A stretch of DNA of 64,000 nt from JACCZH01 sp963729445 (GCA_963729445.1 CAVSNU010000005.1:186001-250000); one strand, 5' to 3'. Counted from the stretch's first letter, positions 1-9,273 are shown. A program made the numbers and translations. The notes: generated from the letters alone by a model not told the origin.

Positions 1-669
1 AATCTCCGGCCCCGCCTCGACGACCTGTTCCAGGTTATCCAGCACCAGCAGCACCTGCCGCTCGCGTAGATAATCGGCCAGGCGCTCACCGCTCGATTGC
101 CCGGCCACATCACGCACCTCCAGGGTGCGGGCGATCGCCGGAGCAACCAGGCTGGGATCAGTGACTGTGGCAAGAGGGACAAAGAATATACCGTCCGGGA
201 ACACATCCTGCAGCTCGTTCGCCACATGCAGGCTCAAGCGCGTTTTCCCCGCGCCGCCCGGCCCGGTCAGCGTCACCAGGCGGACATCCTCCAGGCACAG
301 CAGGCCAGCCAGCTCCAGCGTTTCATCCTCGCGGCCAACGAACGACGTTAGCCCACCCGGCAAATTGTTGCGCGTCTGTGTGATCCAGCGGCTCAACAGT
401 GGCCGCTGATTGACCGGTGCTTCCGTAACAAGGAAATTCAGGGAAGGCTGGCCCATGGCTCTTAACAGCCGTTCGGTCTCAACCCTGTTGAGTTTCAGCC
501 CGGCGGCGACCTTGACAACGCCTTCCCAATGGTACGATCGCGACTGCCCCCGCCGCCAGCGATCGATCGTCGCCCTCGGCACCCCCGACTCCGCGACCAG
601 CTGATCGAGGCTCACCCCTCGCCTGCGCATATGCCCGCTTAACAGCGCTGCTACCGATGCGCCATCCAC
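1..669 (-). CDS. HTH-domain regulator with NB-ARC/AAA-type ATPase, 3' truncated by window edge
   Basis: The reading frame is open to the left edge, so only the first 223 residues are present. Residues about 10-60 form a small helix-turn-helix-like domain (GVSLDQLVAESGVPRAT followed by RWRRGQ), and residues about 105-110 carry the FVGRE box that precedes the ATPase core in this group. A Walker A motif GPGGAGKT lies at residues 136-143 and a Walker B-like LLVLDNLEQV at about 205-215. This is the layout of the large STAND-type transcriptional regulators annotated as predicted ATPase or LuxR/XRE-family regulator; the C-terminal sensor repeats lie outside the window. The GTG at 669 is preceded by GAGGGG at suitable distance; an ATG at 630 is the alternative and a stop lies upstream at about 714. 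Target genes are unknown. Confidence 0.8.
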   Translation of the reverse strand, partial: MDGASVAALLSGHMRRRGVSLDQLVAESGVPRATIDRWRRGQSRSYHWEGVVKVAAGLKLNRVETERLLRAMGQPSLNFLVTEAPVNQRPLLSRWITQTRNNLPGGLTSFVGREDETLELAGLLCLEDVRLVTLTGPGGAGKTRLSLHVANELQDVFPDGIFFVPLATVTDPSLVAPAIARTLEVRDVAGQSSGERLADYLRERQVLLVLDNLEQVVEAGPEI

Positions 670-1000
670 CAAACTGCCCCTCGATTCCCAAACCCACGCG
701 CCAGACCACCCTCATGCACTTTTTGTGACCATGAGCATTGTACGGCTGCTACGTGTTTGGCGATAGCCCCGAAGAATTAACGATACATGGGTCATCCTGA
801 CGGCTAGTGAAAACTCGCGTTCGGTGCTACTGTGCTGCTAGTCCACAATGGGAACCAGGGGAAACTCGTGTGTATCTCTGACCGCCGATTCGAGGATTTT
901 GAGATGTTTGTCGAAAACCGCAATGGATCGGAAGACCGGCGCCTAACGCATGCCCCAGGACGCGATTACGTGGCAGCATCACCGTCCCGATGAGCAAGCA
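670..1000. other. intergenic region without recognised gene
   Basis: About 330 bases between the divergent regulator and the broken MFS gene. I see no convincing reading frame, terminator or repeat. It should carry the promoters of both flanking genes, but I cannot place them with confidence. Confidence 0.4.
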
Positions 1001-2354
1001 ATGTCGTCTGTGACGGCCCTTCCCCTCCGCGCCAAGCTCTTCTATGCCGCCGGCGGGATAGGCTTTGAAGCCCTTAACCAGAGCCGCAACGTCTGGCTGG
1101 TGTATTTCTATGCACCGCCGGAGGGGGCGGACCACGCGGCACTGCTCAAGCTGACGACGGTGAGCGTGTTGCTGTTCGCGGGGAGGTGCATCGAGGCGTT
1201 TGACGACGTGCTGATCGGCTACTGGAGCGACAGGACGAGGTCGAGGCTGGGGAGGCGGATTCCGTTTATCGTGGGGGCAGCGCCGTTGTGGGCGCTGTTC
1301 GCGTTTTTGCTGTTTGTGCCGCCGGAGACCTCCAGCGGGGTCGGTGACGGCACTGTATTTCTTTGTGGTGCTGGAGGTGTTCCACCTGTTCGGGACACTG
1401 GTGAACGGACCATACAGCGCGCTGATTCCGGAGATCGCGAGAACCAGCGAGGACCGGGTAAGCCTGGCCGCGTTCGCTGTCTATTTCGGGATTGGCGGGG
1501 CGGCGGTTGGGCTTGTGGGCAGCGGGTTGCTAGTCGATCATCTCGGGTTTCCGGCGATGGCGGCCGCGATGGCCGGGCTGGCGCTGGTAACGCGGTATAT
1601 CGGAGTGGCGGGCGTCTGGAAACGGGTGAACCGGGAGCAACCACCTTCCATTATGTCGCTCAGAGAATCGCTCAGAGCCACATTCTCCAACACGCACTTT
1701 CTCTTCTTCCTGCCCTCGTTTGTCCTGTTCCTGGTCGGGTTGACGATGCTGACCGGGCTGCTGCCGTTCTATGTGAACGCCATTCTCCGGGCGAACGATG
1801 AAGGCACCTGGGTGGCGATCCTGACAGGGGTGTCGATCGTGGCGATGGCAGTGTCGGTGCCGGTCTTCGCTCGTCTTGCGCGTCGAACGTCGAAGCGGCA
1901 CGCCTATCGTGTGGCCATGCTGGCGGCGGCGCTAGCCTTTCCGGTGCTCGCGCTGCCGGGACTGATCCCGGGCATACCGCTCAGTGTGCAGGTAATCGTC
2001 GCCATGGCGATCGTCGGCGCGCCGGTCGCGGCGGTCTATCTCTTCCCTGGACCACTCATCGCCGACATCTGCGACCACGACGCGCGCCAGACCGGCGAAC
2101 GACGCGAGGCGACCTTCTACGGGGGACATACGTTCGCAGAAAAGACGGTCGGCTCGCTTGCGCCGCTCCTTCTGGCGCTGGTGTTGCTGCTTGGCAACAG
2201 TCCGGAGAGCACGCTCGGGGTCAGGCTGGTTGGGCCAGTGGCCGGGCTCATCGTCTTCGCCGGCTACCTGATCTTTCGCCCGTTCGATTTGCCGGAGGAG
2301 GTTGAGCAGGCGCACTCGATGCACCGGGATCAGGTCGCTAAGACCGTGGCGTAG
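1001..2354 (+). pseudogene. GPH-type sugar/cation symporter (MFS), frameshifted
   Basis: Two adjoining reading frames together make one MFS transporter of about 450 residues. The first frame carries the N-terminal helices and the loop motif DRTRSRLGRRIPFI typical of the glycoside-pentoside-hexuronide symporters. It loses sense at about 1325-1335. The second frame takes over at once with helices starting VTALYFFVVLEVF and continues through the second half, including the typical AEKTVGSL segment near 2140. Removing one base within the gagacctcc stretch at about 1325-1333 would join the halves smoothly. Either the gene is inactive or this is a sequencing error. The ATG at 1001 fits the usual N-terminus; an in-frame ATG at 950 would add 17 residues of no recognisable character. 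The substrate is unknown; a membrane symporter for a sugar or small acid is likely. Confidence 0.75.
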
Positions 2355-2571
2355 CGGGCGGACTCAACAAAGACCACCGCGCCCTGCGTGGCCTTATGGG
2401 ATGTTGGAGAGGGCGCAATAAATTACGCCCCTACGGGGGCATGGCGGCTCTCAATCGTTTGGCGCAAATCGAGGCTCACTTACTCGATGTGACACAGCGA
2501 GCCTCTGGCGGAGCAGGCGATTCCGGTGTACTCTGCCCGGCGAGGCGGTGCAGCGGGCAACGTCGTGGGGT

Positions 2572-3870
2572 ATGGGAGCAGACGTGAGCGTAGCCGGGCG
2601 GACGAGACAGCAGGTGCGCCGCGTCTTTTTCGGCTGGTGGATCGTTCTCGGCGGAATTGGGCTCCAGATCCTCACGTCCGGGCTCATGAACCAGGCTTAC
2701 GGCGCGTATGTCGTGACGCTCCAGGCGCAATTTGGCTGGAGCAAGACCGCCTTCTCCATTGCCTATGCCATCCAGCAGGTCGAGAGCGGGCTCCTTGGAC
2801 CAATCCAGGGCTGGATGCTCGACAGGTTTGGCCCGCGACCCGTGATGCGCATCGGCATCCTGCTGCTCGGCAGCGGCTTCATGCTCTTCAGCCAGATCAA
2901 CACATTGCCGATGTTCTATCTTGCGTTCGTGCTCATGGCGATCGGCATGAGCATGTCCGGCTTCGTCTCGTTAACCACCACGCTCATTAACTGGTTCGAG
3001 CGCCGGCGTGGAACGGCCCTCGGGATCATGCAGACTGGCGGAGCGGTCGGAGGGCTGCTGGTTCCGTTGGTGGCATGGTCGCTGACCGCCTATGGATGGC
3101 GAGCGACCGCCTTCGGTTCGGGCGTGGCAGTCATCACCCTGGGATTACCGCTGGTCCAGCTCATGCGCCACCGCCCGGAGGATTACGGGTTGCTGCCTGA
3201 CGGTGCGCAACCGGCGTATCAGGGCGAGTGGCCGCCACCTGGCGAGGACTCGGTGCTCTCGACCTCATCCCCGAGCCGGGTCGATTTCACGGTGCGCGAA
3301 GCAGTGCGCTCGGGTGCGTTCTGGTTTCTCTCGATCGGGCACGGCCTGGCGCTGTTCGTTGTGGGCGCGGTATCGGTGCACCTCATCCCGCACCTCAAGG
3401 AGGACATCGGCATGTCCCTGGCGGCGGCGGCCACGGTGGTGTCCACCATGATCGGCGCGATGATGGTTGGGCAGCTCACCGGCGGAATTCTTGGGGACAG
3501 ATTCAGCAAGCGCTGGATATCGGCCATCGCGATGTTCGGTCACGCGCTGGCGATGCTCACACTGGCCTTCGCCCACAGCATCACACCGGTCGTCATCGCG
3601 GTCATTTTACAGGGGTTGGCGCACGGCACCCGGGGCGTTCAGATGATGCCGATGCGCGCCGACTACTTTGGCCGCACATCGTTCGGGACCATCATGGGCT
3701 TCTCGTCCATGGTCATGATCTGGGGCACCGTCTCAGGCCCCATCCTCGCCGGCCAGATCGCCGACCGCGTCGGCGACTATCGCCCCGCCTTCCAGATCAT
3801 GGCCGGCGTCGCGCTGGTGGGGTCAGTGTTCTTCATGCTGGCGAAAAATCCACGATTGCCTCAGAGATGA
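2572..3870 (+). CDS. MFS transporter, monocarboxylate/oxalate-formate antiporter-like
   Basis: Encodes a protein of about 430 residues with twelve predicted membrane helices. The N-terminal FFGWWIV and the A-like motif around DRFGPRPVMR after helix 3 match the monocarboxylate-porter/oxalate-formate group of MFS proteins, whose members carry small organic acids. A second copy of the loop motif, GDRFSKRW, follows helix 8, as expected for the two six-helix halves. ATG 2572 is used here; a GTG at 2548 with GAGG just upstream is the alternative and adds eight residues. It follows the broken MFS gene by about 200 bases on the same strand, but is a different subfamily. Substrate is not inferable. 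Confidence 0.8.
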   Translation: MGADVSVAGRTRQQVRRVFFGWWIVLGGIGLQILTSGLMNQAYGAYVVTLQAQFGWSKTAFSIAYAIQQVESGLLGPIQGWMLDRFGPRPVMRIGILLLGSGFMLFSQINTLPMFYLAFVLMAIGMSMSGFVSLTTTLINWFERRRGTALGIMQTGGAVGGLLVPLVAWSLTAYGWRATAFGSGVAVITLGLPLVQLMRHRPEDYGLLPDGAQPAYQGEWPPPGEDSVLSTSSPSRVDFTVREAVRSGAFWFLSIGHGLALFVVGAVSVHLIPHLKEDIGMSLAAAATVVSTMIGAMMVGQLTGGILGDRFSKRWISAIAMFGHALAMLTLAFAHSITPVVIAVILQGLAHGTRGVQMMPMRADYFGRTSFGTIMGFSSMVMIWGTVSGPILAGQIADRVGDYRPAFQIMAGVALVGSVFFMLAKNPRLPQR

Positions 3871-4024
3871 CGCCGGTCAGCCGCACCGTGTCTTTCGTGA
3901 CGATCTCGACCCGAATCCGAAGCAGTTCGAGCAGGTGCCACCGCTCTTCAAACGTCATCATGGGAATCGCCGTTTCGACCGTTTCCGACAAGGCGTGAAG
4001 CGTGGTTTCCATTTCGGGGGTCAA
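3833..4024 (-). pseudogene. remnant of serine-recombinase C-terminus
   Basis: A 63-codon frame reads MTFEERWHLLELLRIRVEIV then DTVRLTGVIS. This pattern (an LTFEERR-type helix, a LG/RVRVEV strand and a final LTG-I strand) recalls the extreme C-terminus of resolvase/invertase-type recombinases found in many transposons. Nothing upstream on the minus strand continues the protein, so only the tail survives. The frame runs 38 bases into the 3' end of the MFS gene, where it stops by chance. It marks a likely old insertion boundary beside the lower-GC gene at 4099-6606. The identification rests on pattern memory and is tentative; it could also be a short unrelated protein. Confidence 0.4.
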
Positions 4025-4098
4025 AATGGTGCGCTGCGCCGAGGCCGACAGGTATCCTATGTTTGAAGTGTCGGTCCTTGAGGCTCAATGCCTCTGTC

Positions 4099-6606
4099 CT
4101 AGTAGCTCGCAATACCAAGGTATGAGCGAAATGCCGGGTGAACGTCAAACACAGGGGGTGATCCTGCCGCAACGATAGCATCTTGAAACCGGCGCTCACG
4201 AGAATGCCAGGTTCTCGATCCATCGCATCGTCCAACGCTGATAAAACCTATTTCGTACAGAGATCGTAGGACATCGTTACTGGACTTCGCCCACGTATAT
4301 CCAGAGTCAAGCAACAATTCTAAGGACTGATCGGCAAGTTCTTCGTGATTGTTCACTGGGCTCATGCAACCATCGAACGAGAGCCTGGCGAGTTCGATAC
4401 CCGGATAGGCAAACAGATACTCAGTCCGAACAGAGTCAAACATCCATTCCGAGTGAATACGTTCGGCCGCTAGTATGTCTTCCGGTTCGACCGCGCTGCC
4501 GCGCCGCTGCCGCGAACGATCCAAGATAGCTTGGCAAAACGAAATGAGGTCTCTCGGACGCATCAATGTGCGCGAGATCACATACGAAATAGTGGTTCTT
4601 GAACCGTCCACTGTACGCGGAAAAACCGCTGCCCATGCGTCCGCCGCTGTGCTGAACGTTGCGCCGATTTGTTTCTCAATGCGAGATGCTATAACATCGA
4701 CTAGCATTTCCTCTGACCAGCGCATATTCGATACTGCGCGGTTTGCGTAATCGGCATCACCTGAACGCAGGTTATCCAATATGTCCTGACGTAGGAAGAC
4801 TGCCGTTCGTATCTCATTGTTAAAGCGCCGCGAAATCACTCGCAACTCGTCAAGAAGCGACCGAATCCATTCGATCGAAAGATCCGACGACGGATCCCAG
4901 CGCTTGTCGAGATCGTCTATAGCAATGAAAATTTTGTATCGCTTAGAGACATCCTTCAGACTACGCTCAAGCCCATACATCCGGCTCTCACCGACAACCT
5001 TTTCGACCTCCGTCTGCACATGTTCCGGCAATGTCCCAGCAGTGCTTTTCCGTACTGCCTGCATCGTGTCAATAATCCGCGCTTGAAAGTCGAGGCCAAT
5101 TGGGCCTTTTAGCTCCCTTGATACGCCCTCAATCCGTCTCCTAGACTGTTCAGGTATGCCGTGGTCCTCAAGGATCGAGGATCGATCGGACATGATCGTC
5201 TTCACGATCTCTGTATATATAACGAAGCGCCAGAAGCTGGGGTAAAAGAATGACGGATGGACGGACACCTTCAGTTCATTGAGCAAACGAATGATCTGAT
5301 CTACGGGTGCGTCTAGCGGCGAGATCGCGACTGGAACATTACTTTGGCGGTTCTGCAGCGTGTGCTCCAAGAGGCGAAAATTCGCGGTCTTTCCGATTCC
5401 TTTCCGTCCCACAAATATCTCACGCCGACCGTTCAACGCGTCATCGAATTCAGGAGTCTCCACGTAGTAGTCGGCAAGGGAGGAATCCATATTGGCGTCG
5501 GGTGATCCAAGGTAGGAAACAGGAGGGCCAGCGTTACCTTGCGAGGACGATCGTGGGGTTGGAGGTCTACTTGTGAACTGAGGCGTTGCGCGACCTACGT
5601 GTGCGCTAAGTTCAACCGTTTCCTCTTTGTCTTGTTCGCCTTTGTCTTGAAGCCAATCTTGAACAATTGTCGTTGCTTGGCTTTCACTCGTATAACGGTG
5701 GAGCACCGATCCCAAGTCGAGAATAGACGCACTCGGCTCCCCTTGAAGCAAGAGGACTTTCTTTCCCCAACCTATAGCTAGTCCCATCAGTAATGCTACT
5801 GTAGCATTACGTTCCTCATGATCTCGGTAGTCAGTAGATACCATATGTCCAATAACCGCACCGGCAGGGGCGATTTGGGCGGCTTGTTCAACAAAGTTAT
5901 CAAAGAGTGTATCGTCAGGATCGGTTATCGTTAGGTTGTCAAAATCGCTTGATTTGTTTATAAAGTTTAGAGCAACCCTTCGAACTGCTGCCGAGTGATC
6001 GTCAGTTACAGAGGGGGCATAGTGCAGTATGCGTGATGCCATCACATTTTCTGAGATGCCTTCGAGTACGGGCACAACTCGTCCACGGAAGCGGTTACCT
6101 ACAGCCCGGCTTCGATAGAACTCTTCTACCCACCGGATGATATGAGGTCTAGTCTCATAGTAGCACTGCTCCATGGTGCCAAGAATGCGGAGCGTTTTGG
6201 TCTCCCGTAGTTTGTCAACGAGAAGGATCGGCTCCCGGCCCAGAGCCATTGCTGTACCAACTTCGACAAGCACGTTGAGGTTGAGCTCTGATATCTCAGC
6301 GATAAGAACATCATGCTCCAGTATGGCCTTTGTGACCTTGGTATAGATCGTTCCTCCGCGACCGAGCGATTCCCAAGTTGAAGTCGTGAAAGAACGATCC
6401 GACAATTCCTTCGCCAAAAGGCGCATTTGATCGGCACGTAGGGTAGAGCTAGGATATGCATGAAAGATTGAGCGCCCGCCACGATAGCTTATGTCCCATT
6501 TGACGGTACGCGCTTCAGGAGCAAAGTACTGAGTATGGTTAAATGTTTTGGTTGGGGTCGCGCTGGACCGTCGGTCCTTTCGCGTCTTTTTCCGATTTAA
6601 AGCCAC
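4099..6606 (-). CDS. P-loop ATPase with two N-terminal nucleoside-deoxyribosyltransferase/TIR-like domains, candidate defence protein
   Basis: The 835-residue product has three parts. Residues about 35-160 hold a Rossmann-like domain with the motif NVLVEVGTAMALG (Glu115), as in nucleoside 2-deoxyribosyltransferase (NDT) and TIR-like enzymes. Residues about 240-320 hold a second similar unit with STDYRDHEERNA followed by LLMGLAIGWGKKVLLLQ. After a Ser/Pro-rich linker (about 325-370) comes an ATPase with Walker A GRKGIGKT (400-407) and Walker B FIAIDDLDKRWD (about 560-571), resembling the Sll1717-type P-loop ATPases. The C-terminal ~150 residues look helical or winged-helix. NDT/TIR domains joined to STAND-like ATPases are known in bacterial immunity and act on nucleotides or NAD; that role here is inference. 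Start is GTG 6606 with GAGG eight bases upstream. The gene is monocistronic and its base composition is clearly poorer in GC than its neighbours, suggesting transfer. Confidence 0.7.
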   Translation of the reverse strand: MALNRKKTRKDRRSSATPTKTFNHTQYFAPEARTVKWDISYRGGRSIFHAYPSSTLRADQMRLLAKELSDRSFTTSTWESLGRGGTIYTKVTKAILEHDVLIAEISELNLNVLVEVGTAMALGREPILLVDKLRETKTLRILGTMEQCYYETRPHIIRWVEEFYRSRAVGNRFRGRVVPVLEGISENVMASRILHYAPSVTDDHSAAVRRVALNFINKSSDFDNLTITDPDDTLFDNFVEQAAQIAPAGAVIGHMVSTDYRDHEERNATVALLMGLAIGWGKKVLLLQGEPSASILDLGSVLHRYTSESQATTIVQDWLQDKGEQDKEETVELSAHVGRATPQFTSRPPTPRSSSQGNAGPPVSYLGSPDANMDSSLADYYVETPEFDDALNGRREIFVGRKGIGKTANFRLLEHTLQNRQSNVPVAISPLDAPVDQIIRLLNELKVSVHPSFFYPSFWRFVIYTEIVKTIMSDRSSILEDHGIPEQSRRRIEGVSRELKGPIGLDFQARIIDTMQAVRKSTAGTLPEHVQTEVEKVVGESRMYGLERSLKDVSKRYKIFIAIDDLDKRWDPSSDLSIEWIRSLLDELRVISRRFNNEIRTAVFLRQDILDNLRSGDADYANRAVSNMRWSEEMLVDVIASRIEKQIGATFSTAADAWAAVFPRTVDGSRTTISYVISRTLMRPRDLISFCQAILDRSRQRRGSAVEPEDILAAERIHSEWMFDSVRTEYLFAYPGIELARLSFDGCMSPVNNHEELADQSLELLLDSGYTWAKSSNDVLRSLYEIGFISVGRCDGSRTWHSRERRFQDAIVAAGSPPVFDVHPAFRSYLGIASY

Positions 6607-7260
6607 AACCGCATCCTCGAGCTGATCAGAACAGCGTGGTCAAAAAAGACTCCCTCGGCCGGAGAAGTCCAACTTCGTCATCGGGTTGGCGAGCTGATCA
6701 AATGGTAGCAGGTGATACAGAATTTGCCCATTGCAAACGATGTTCTTAAAACAACGTCGATTGGTGTTTCCAGAACACCAGATGCTTATCGACTGCACAG
6801 GTTCACAGACGGCGATGGTACCCAATGGGCGTCATGATGCATCCGGATACACAAGCGTGGACAGTGTGCGGTCAATCAGCGGCCACGAACGCGATCTGCG
6901 GCATATTGGCGTCGTTACTACGGAACAACATGACGTTGTTCGTTGACGAGTTCACGTTGTTCTATAACGGAATCTTGGCCTGCCCTCGACGCGAAAGCAC
7001 CGCTGGTAGTGCAACGACCTTGGCAAACGGCACGTAGAGGGGTCGATCGTGGATTATTCGTCCTGGCGAAGAAGCCGCAAGTGCCTGGTCGTTCCGCAGA
7101 CTAACAATCATGGGGGTGGTTGCGGGATGGATGTCCGACCCGGTCGAATCTGGGCTGCCTCACGATGGAATGGGCAACCGGAAACCCGACTCATCATCCC
7201 GTTCACGCACGAGCATTCGATACCACTCCACCGGCGTTCTTCGTGAGAACCACCATTGCA
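6607..7260. other. long non-coding stretch of the low-GC island
   Basis: About 650 bases with only short, unconvincing frames. It contains the presumed promoter of the ATPase gene near its left end and a near-palindrome GAACAAC-ATGAC-GTTGTTC at 6923-6941, followed by a further CACGTTGTTC at 6953-6962. I recognise no gene fragment, tRNA or insertion sequence in it. Confidence 0.4.
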
Positions 7261-7300
7261 AAAAGGGGGGGGCCGTAATGCATTACGGCCCCCCTTTTAT
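7261..7300. terminator. strong palindromic terminator
   Basis: Perfect palindrome centre GTAATG/CATTAC flanked by GGCC and a run of G on the left and C on the right, bounded by AAAA and TTTT, so it can work in both directions. The left arm has two extra G. It lies 20 bases beyond the stop of the amidohydrolase gene and is its likely intrinsic terminator. Confidence 0.85.
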
Positions 7301-7321
7301 TGTCAGCAGCTGGACTATGAC

Positions 7322-8413
7322 CTAGTCGGCAGCAACGACCTCTGCCGGCTTCCGCTGCGGCAACTTGTAGACCTCGCGCGCGTTCTCTGAGAAGACACGG
7401 CGGCGCAGTTCGTCCGGCATTGCGGGCAGGGACAGCTCCGGCGAGTCGAAGTCAAAGTGTGGATAGTCGGAGGCGAACATGAGCGTCTTCTCGGCCTTGG
7501 CCCAGTCAAAGACGGTCAACAAACGTCGCTGCGGTTCCGGTGACTCCATCGGCTGAGATGTGAAGCGGCAGTGATCGAAAATGTACTCACTCGGGGCCCT
7601 CTTGACCCACGGTGTTTCGCGGCCGAGGGCCTTCCAGTCCGCATCCATGTGCCAGAGGAAGGTGGGCAGCCAGGTGTAACCAGCTTCGACACACACCACC
7701 CGCAGCGTTGGGTAACGTTCGAACAGGCCTTCGAAGACCATGCTCGCGAGATGCGATTGCATCGCGAGCGGTCGTGTTTGCCGTACCTCAACGTAGTACG
7801 AGGCCCTGCCCACCGGACTTGGACCTTCATTGCCCGTATGGATCACAAACGGAATATCGAGGTTTACACAGGCATCGAATACCGGATCATAGAACCGCTG
7901 GCCATAGGGAACGTCAGCGCCATTCGGAACGAGGACGCCTACAATGTCCTCATGTGAGCCGATGCGCTCGATCTCTTTGGCGGCCAGCTGGGGGTTCTGA
8001 ACCGGGACGATCGCCGCGCCCTTCAGCCGCTCGTCCTTCTCAAGCCAGTGCTCGATCATCCAGTCGTTGTACGCGCGGGAGAGGGCGGCAGCGTAATCGA
8101 CATCTGGCAAGCCAGGAATCGGTCGGTACTCTTGTCCGAGGAGAATCGCGTATTCGATGTTATAGACGTCGAGATGCTTCTCTTTGAGGATGTTGACGTC
8201 CGAGGCAGGCGGTGAACCATCCTCAGGCCACGAATCGGCCCGCCAGCCCTTATCGCCGCCATTTGGATATCCCGCTCGCTGGGAGAGACCTGTCCCAAAG
8301 AGCTCAACCCGCTCCTGGTACGCCCGGGGAAGGTACGGCATCAGGTCTTTCGGACCCTTTGACTGTTGATGCACGTCGCAGTCGATAAATGATTCACCCT
8401 TTTGCAGAGACAT
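7322..8413 (-). CDS. amidohydrolase, ACMSD/amidohydrolase-2 family
   Basis: The protein of about 363 residues has the TIM-barrel metal-site pattern of the amidohydrolase-2 (ACMSD-related) family. There is an N-terminal DCDVHQ in place of the usual HxH, a central FVIHTGNEG, a HLASMVFEG segment, and a C-terminal FASDYPHFDFDSP that supplies the conserved Asp. Family members decarboxylate or hydrolyse small carboxylates and aromatic ring-cleavage products in the cytoplasm; the substrate here is unknown. The ATG at 8413 is preceded by AAGGAG at five bases and is preferred over GTG 8419. It lies 55 bases after the Rieske gene on the same strand, so the two form an operon: an electron-transfer protein plus a hydrolase suggests oxidative ring or N-alkyl degradation, but no oxygenase gene is adjacent. 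A strong terminator follows. Confidence 0.85.
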   Translation of the reverse strand: MSLQKGESFIDCDVHQQSKGPKDLMPYLPRAYQERVELFGTGLSQRAGYPNGGDKGWRADSWPEDGSPPASDVNILKEKHLDVYNIEYAILLGQEYRPIPGLPDVDYAAALSRAYNDWMIEHWLEKDERLKGAAIVPVQNPQLAAKEIERIGSHEDIVGVLVPNGADVPYGQRFYDPVFDACVNLDIPFVIHTGNEGPSPVGRASYYVEVRQTRPLAMQSHLASMVFEGLFERYPTLRVVCVEAGYTWLPTFLWHMDADWKALGRETPWVKRAPSEYIFDHCRFTSQPMESPEPQRRLLTVFDWAKAEKTLMFASDYPHFDFDSPELSLPAMPDELRRRVFSENAREVYKLPQRKPAEVVAAD

Positions 8414-8468
8414 ACTCACTCCTTAGAACCACGTCAAACCTGGCGCGACGTCGTACACACGACAACAC

Positions 8469-8882
8469 TTACACGTGGACGATTACGAGCCCATCCTCGA
8501 CCGTAACCGGAAATGTATCGACCGACGGATCCTCCCCTTCCACGCCATCCGGCTGCTCTACTGTAACTTCATACGTCCGAACTCGCACTTTATGAGGGTT
8601 AAACACGGACCGGCCGGTTTCGATATCGAACTCCCAACCGTGCCATGGACACTTGACGATCTCGTCTTCTCGGCCATACAGCACCTCGAACGGTTTGGAA
8701 GCCAGCGTGGTACCGGTCACTTTTCCGAGGCACAGTGGAGCGCCATGGTGTGGACAGCTGTTCCTAAGCGCGTACAAGTTGCCTTTGATGTTGAATACCC
8801 CGATTGAGGTTCCGTTTACGTCAATGATCTGACGAGTTCCCGGCGGGAACTCACTCAATCGGGCGACGACATGCTTGTCCAT
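8469..8882 (-). CDS. Rieske [2Fe-2S] protein
   Basis: The 137-residue protein carries both cluster-binding boxes: Cys43-Pro-His45 in CPHHGAPLC and Cys78-x-x-His81 in CPWHGWEF. The length is that of a Rieske-type ferredoxin, somewhat longer than the usual 105-110 because of a loop of about 20 residues between the boxes and an acidic insertion near the end. There is no signal peptide or membrane segment, so it is a soluble cytoplasmic electron carrier. The start ATG 8882 has GGGAGTG upstream (minus strand). It is the first gene of an operon with the amidohydrolase downstream. The oxygenase that a Rieske ferredoxin would serve is not in the window. Confidence 0.9.
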   Translation of the reverse strand: MDKHVVARLSEFPPGTRQIIDVNGTSIGVFNIKGNLYALRNSCPHHGAPLCLGKVTGTTLASKPFEVLYGREDEIVKCPWHGWEFDIETGRSVFNPHKVRVRTYEVTVEQPDGVEGEDPSVDTFPVTVEDGLVIVHV

Positions 8883-9273
8883 TACACTCCCTGCTCAGTA
8901 CACGATCCCAACGGCGACGAGTCTAGATAGGACGATCGTCCAAGTCAACCCGGTCCATTATCGATAACCAAATATGCAAGAGCTAGTCTTTTTGCTGTGA
9001 CTCATAACCTGCGGAACGCAATGCCGGCGGCGACGCGGGGGCGACGCGGTCGGCCCGCGCTGCAGGGCATCGACGTTGCCTGGACCCCTCGTCGTGCCAG
9101 CGGCGTTGTAGCATCATTCGCTCTCCTGCCGCGGCAAAAATGTGCTGCCGCGTGCCCACCGCCCTGTACGCAAAAATCACATGGACGCTCCTGCTACTGA
9201 ACGACACGTGCTGAAGGCATCGTTCAGCCTCGTTCGGGCACAATCGTACCCTATTAGTTATTTGATTATATAG
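8883..9273. other. divergent intergenic region
   Basis: About 390 of the 500 bases separating the Rieske/amidohydrolase operon from the binding-protein gene. No gene is supported. The stretch near 9250-9270 is AT-rich and leads into the promoter-like element listed next. Confidence 0.4.

Noticed and set aside
7274..7291. Palindrome as an operator or attachment site
   Set aside because: Position just after the stop, the G/C arms and terminal A/T runs fit an intrinsic terminator better.
6731..7325. Several short frames of 60-71 codons in the island's non-coding part
   Set aside because: No ribosome-binding sites, overlapping frames on both strands, and no recognisable motif.
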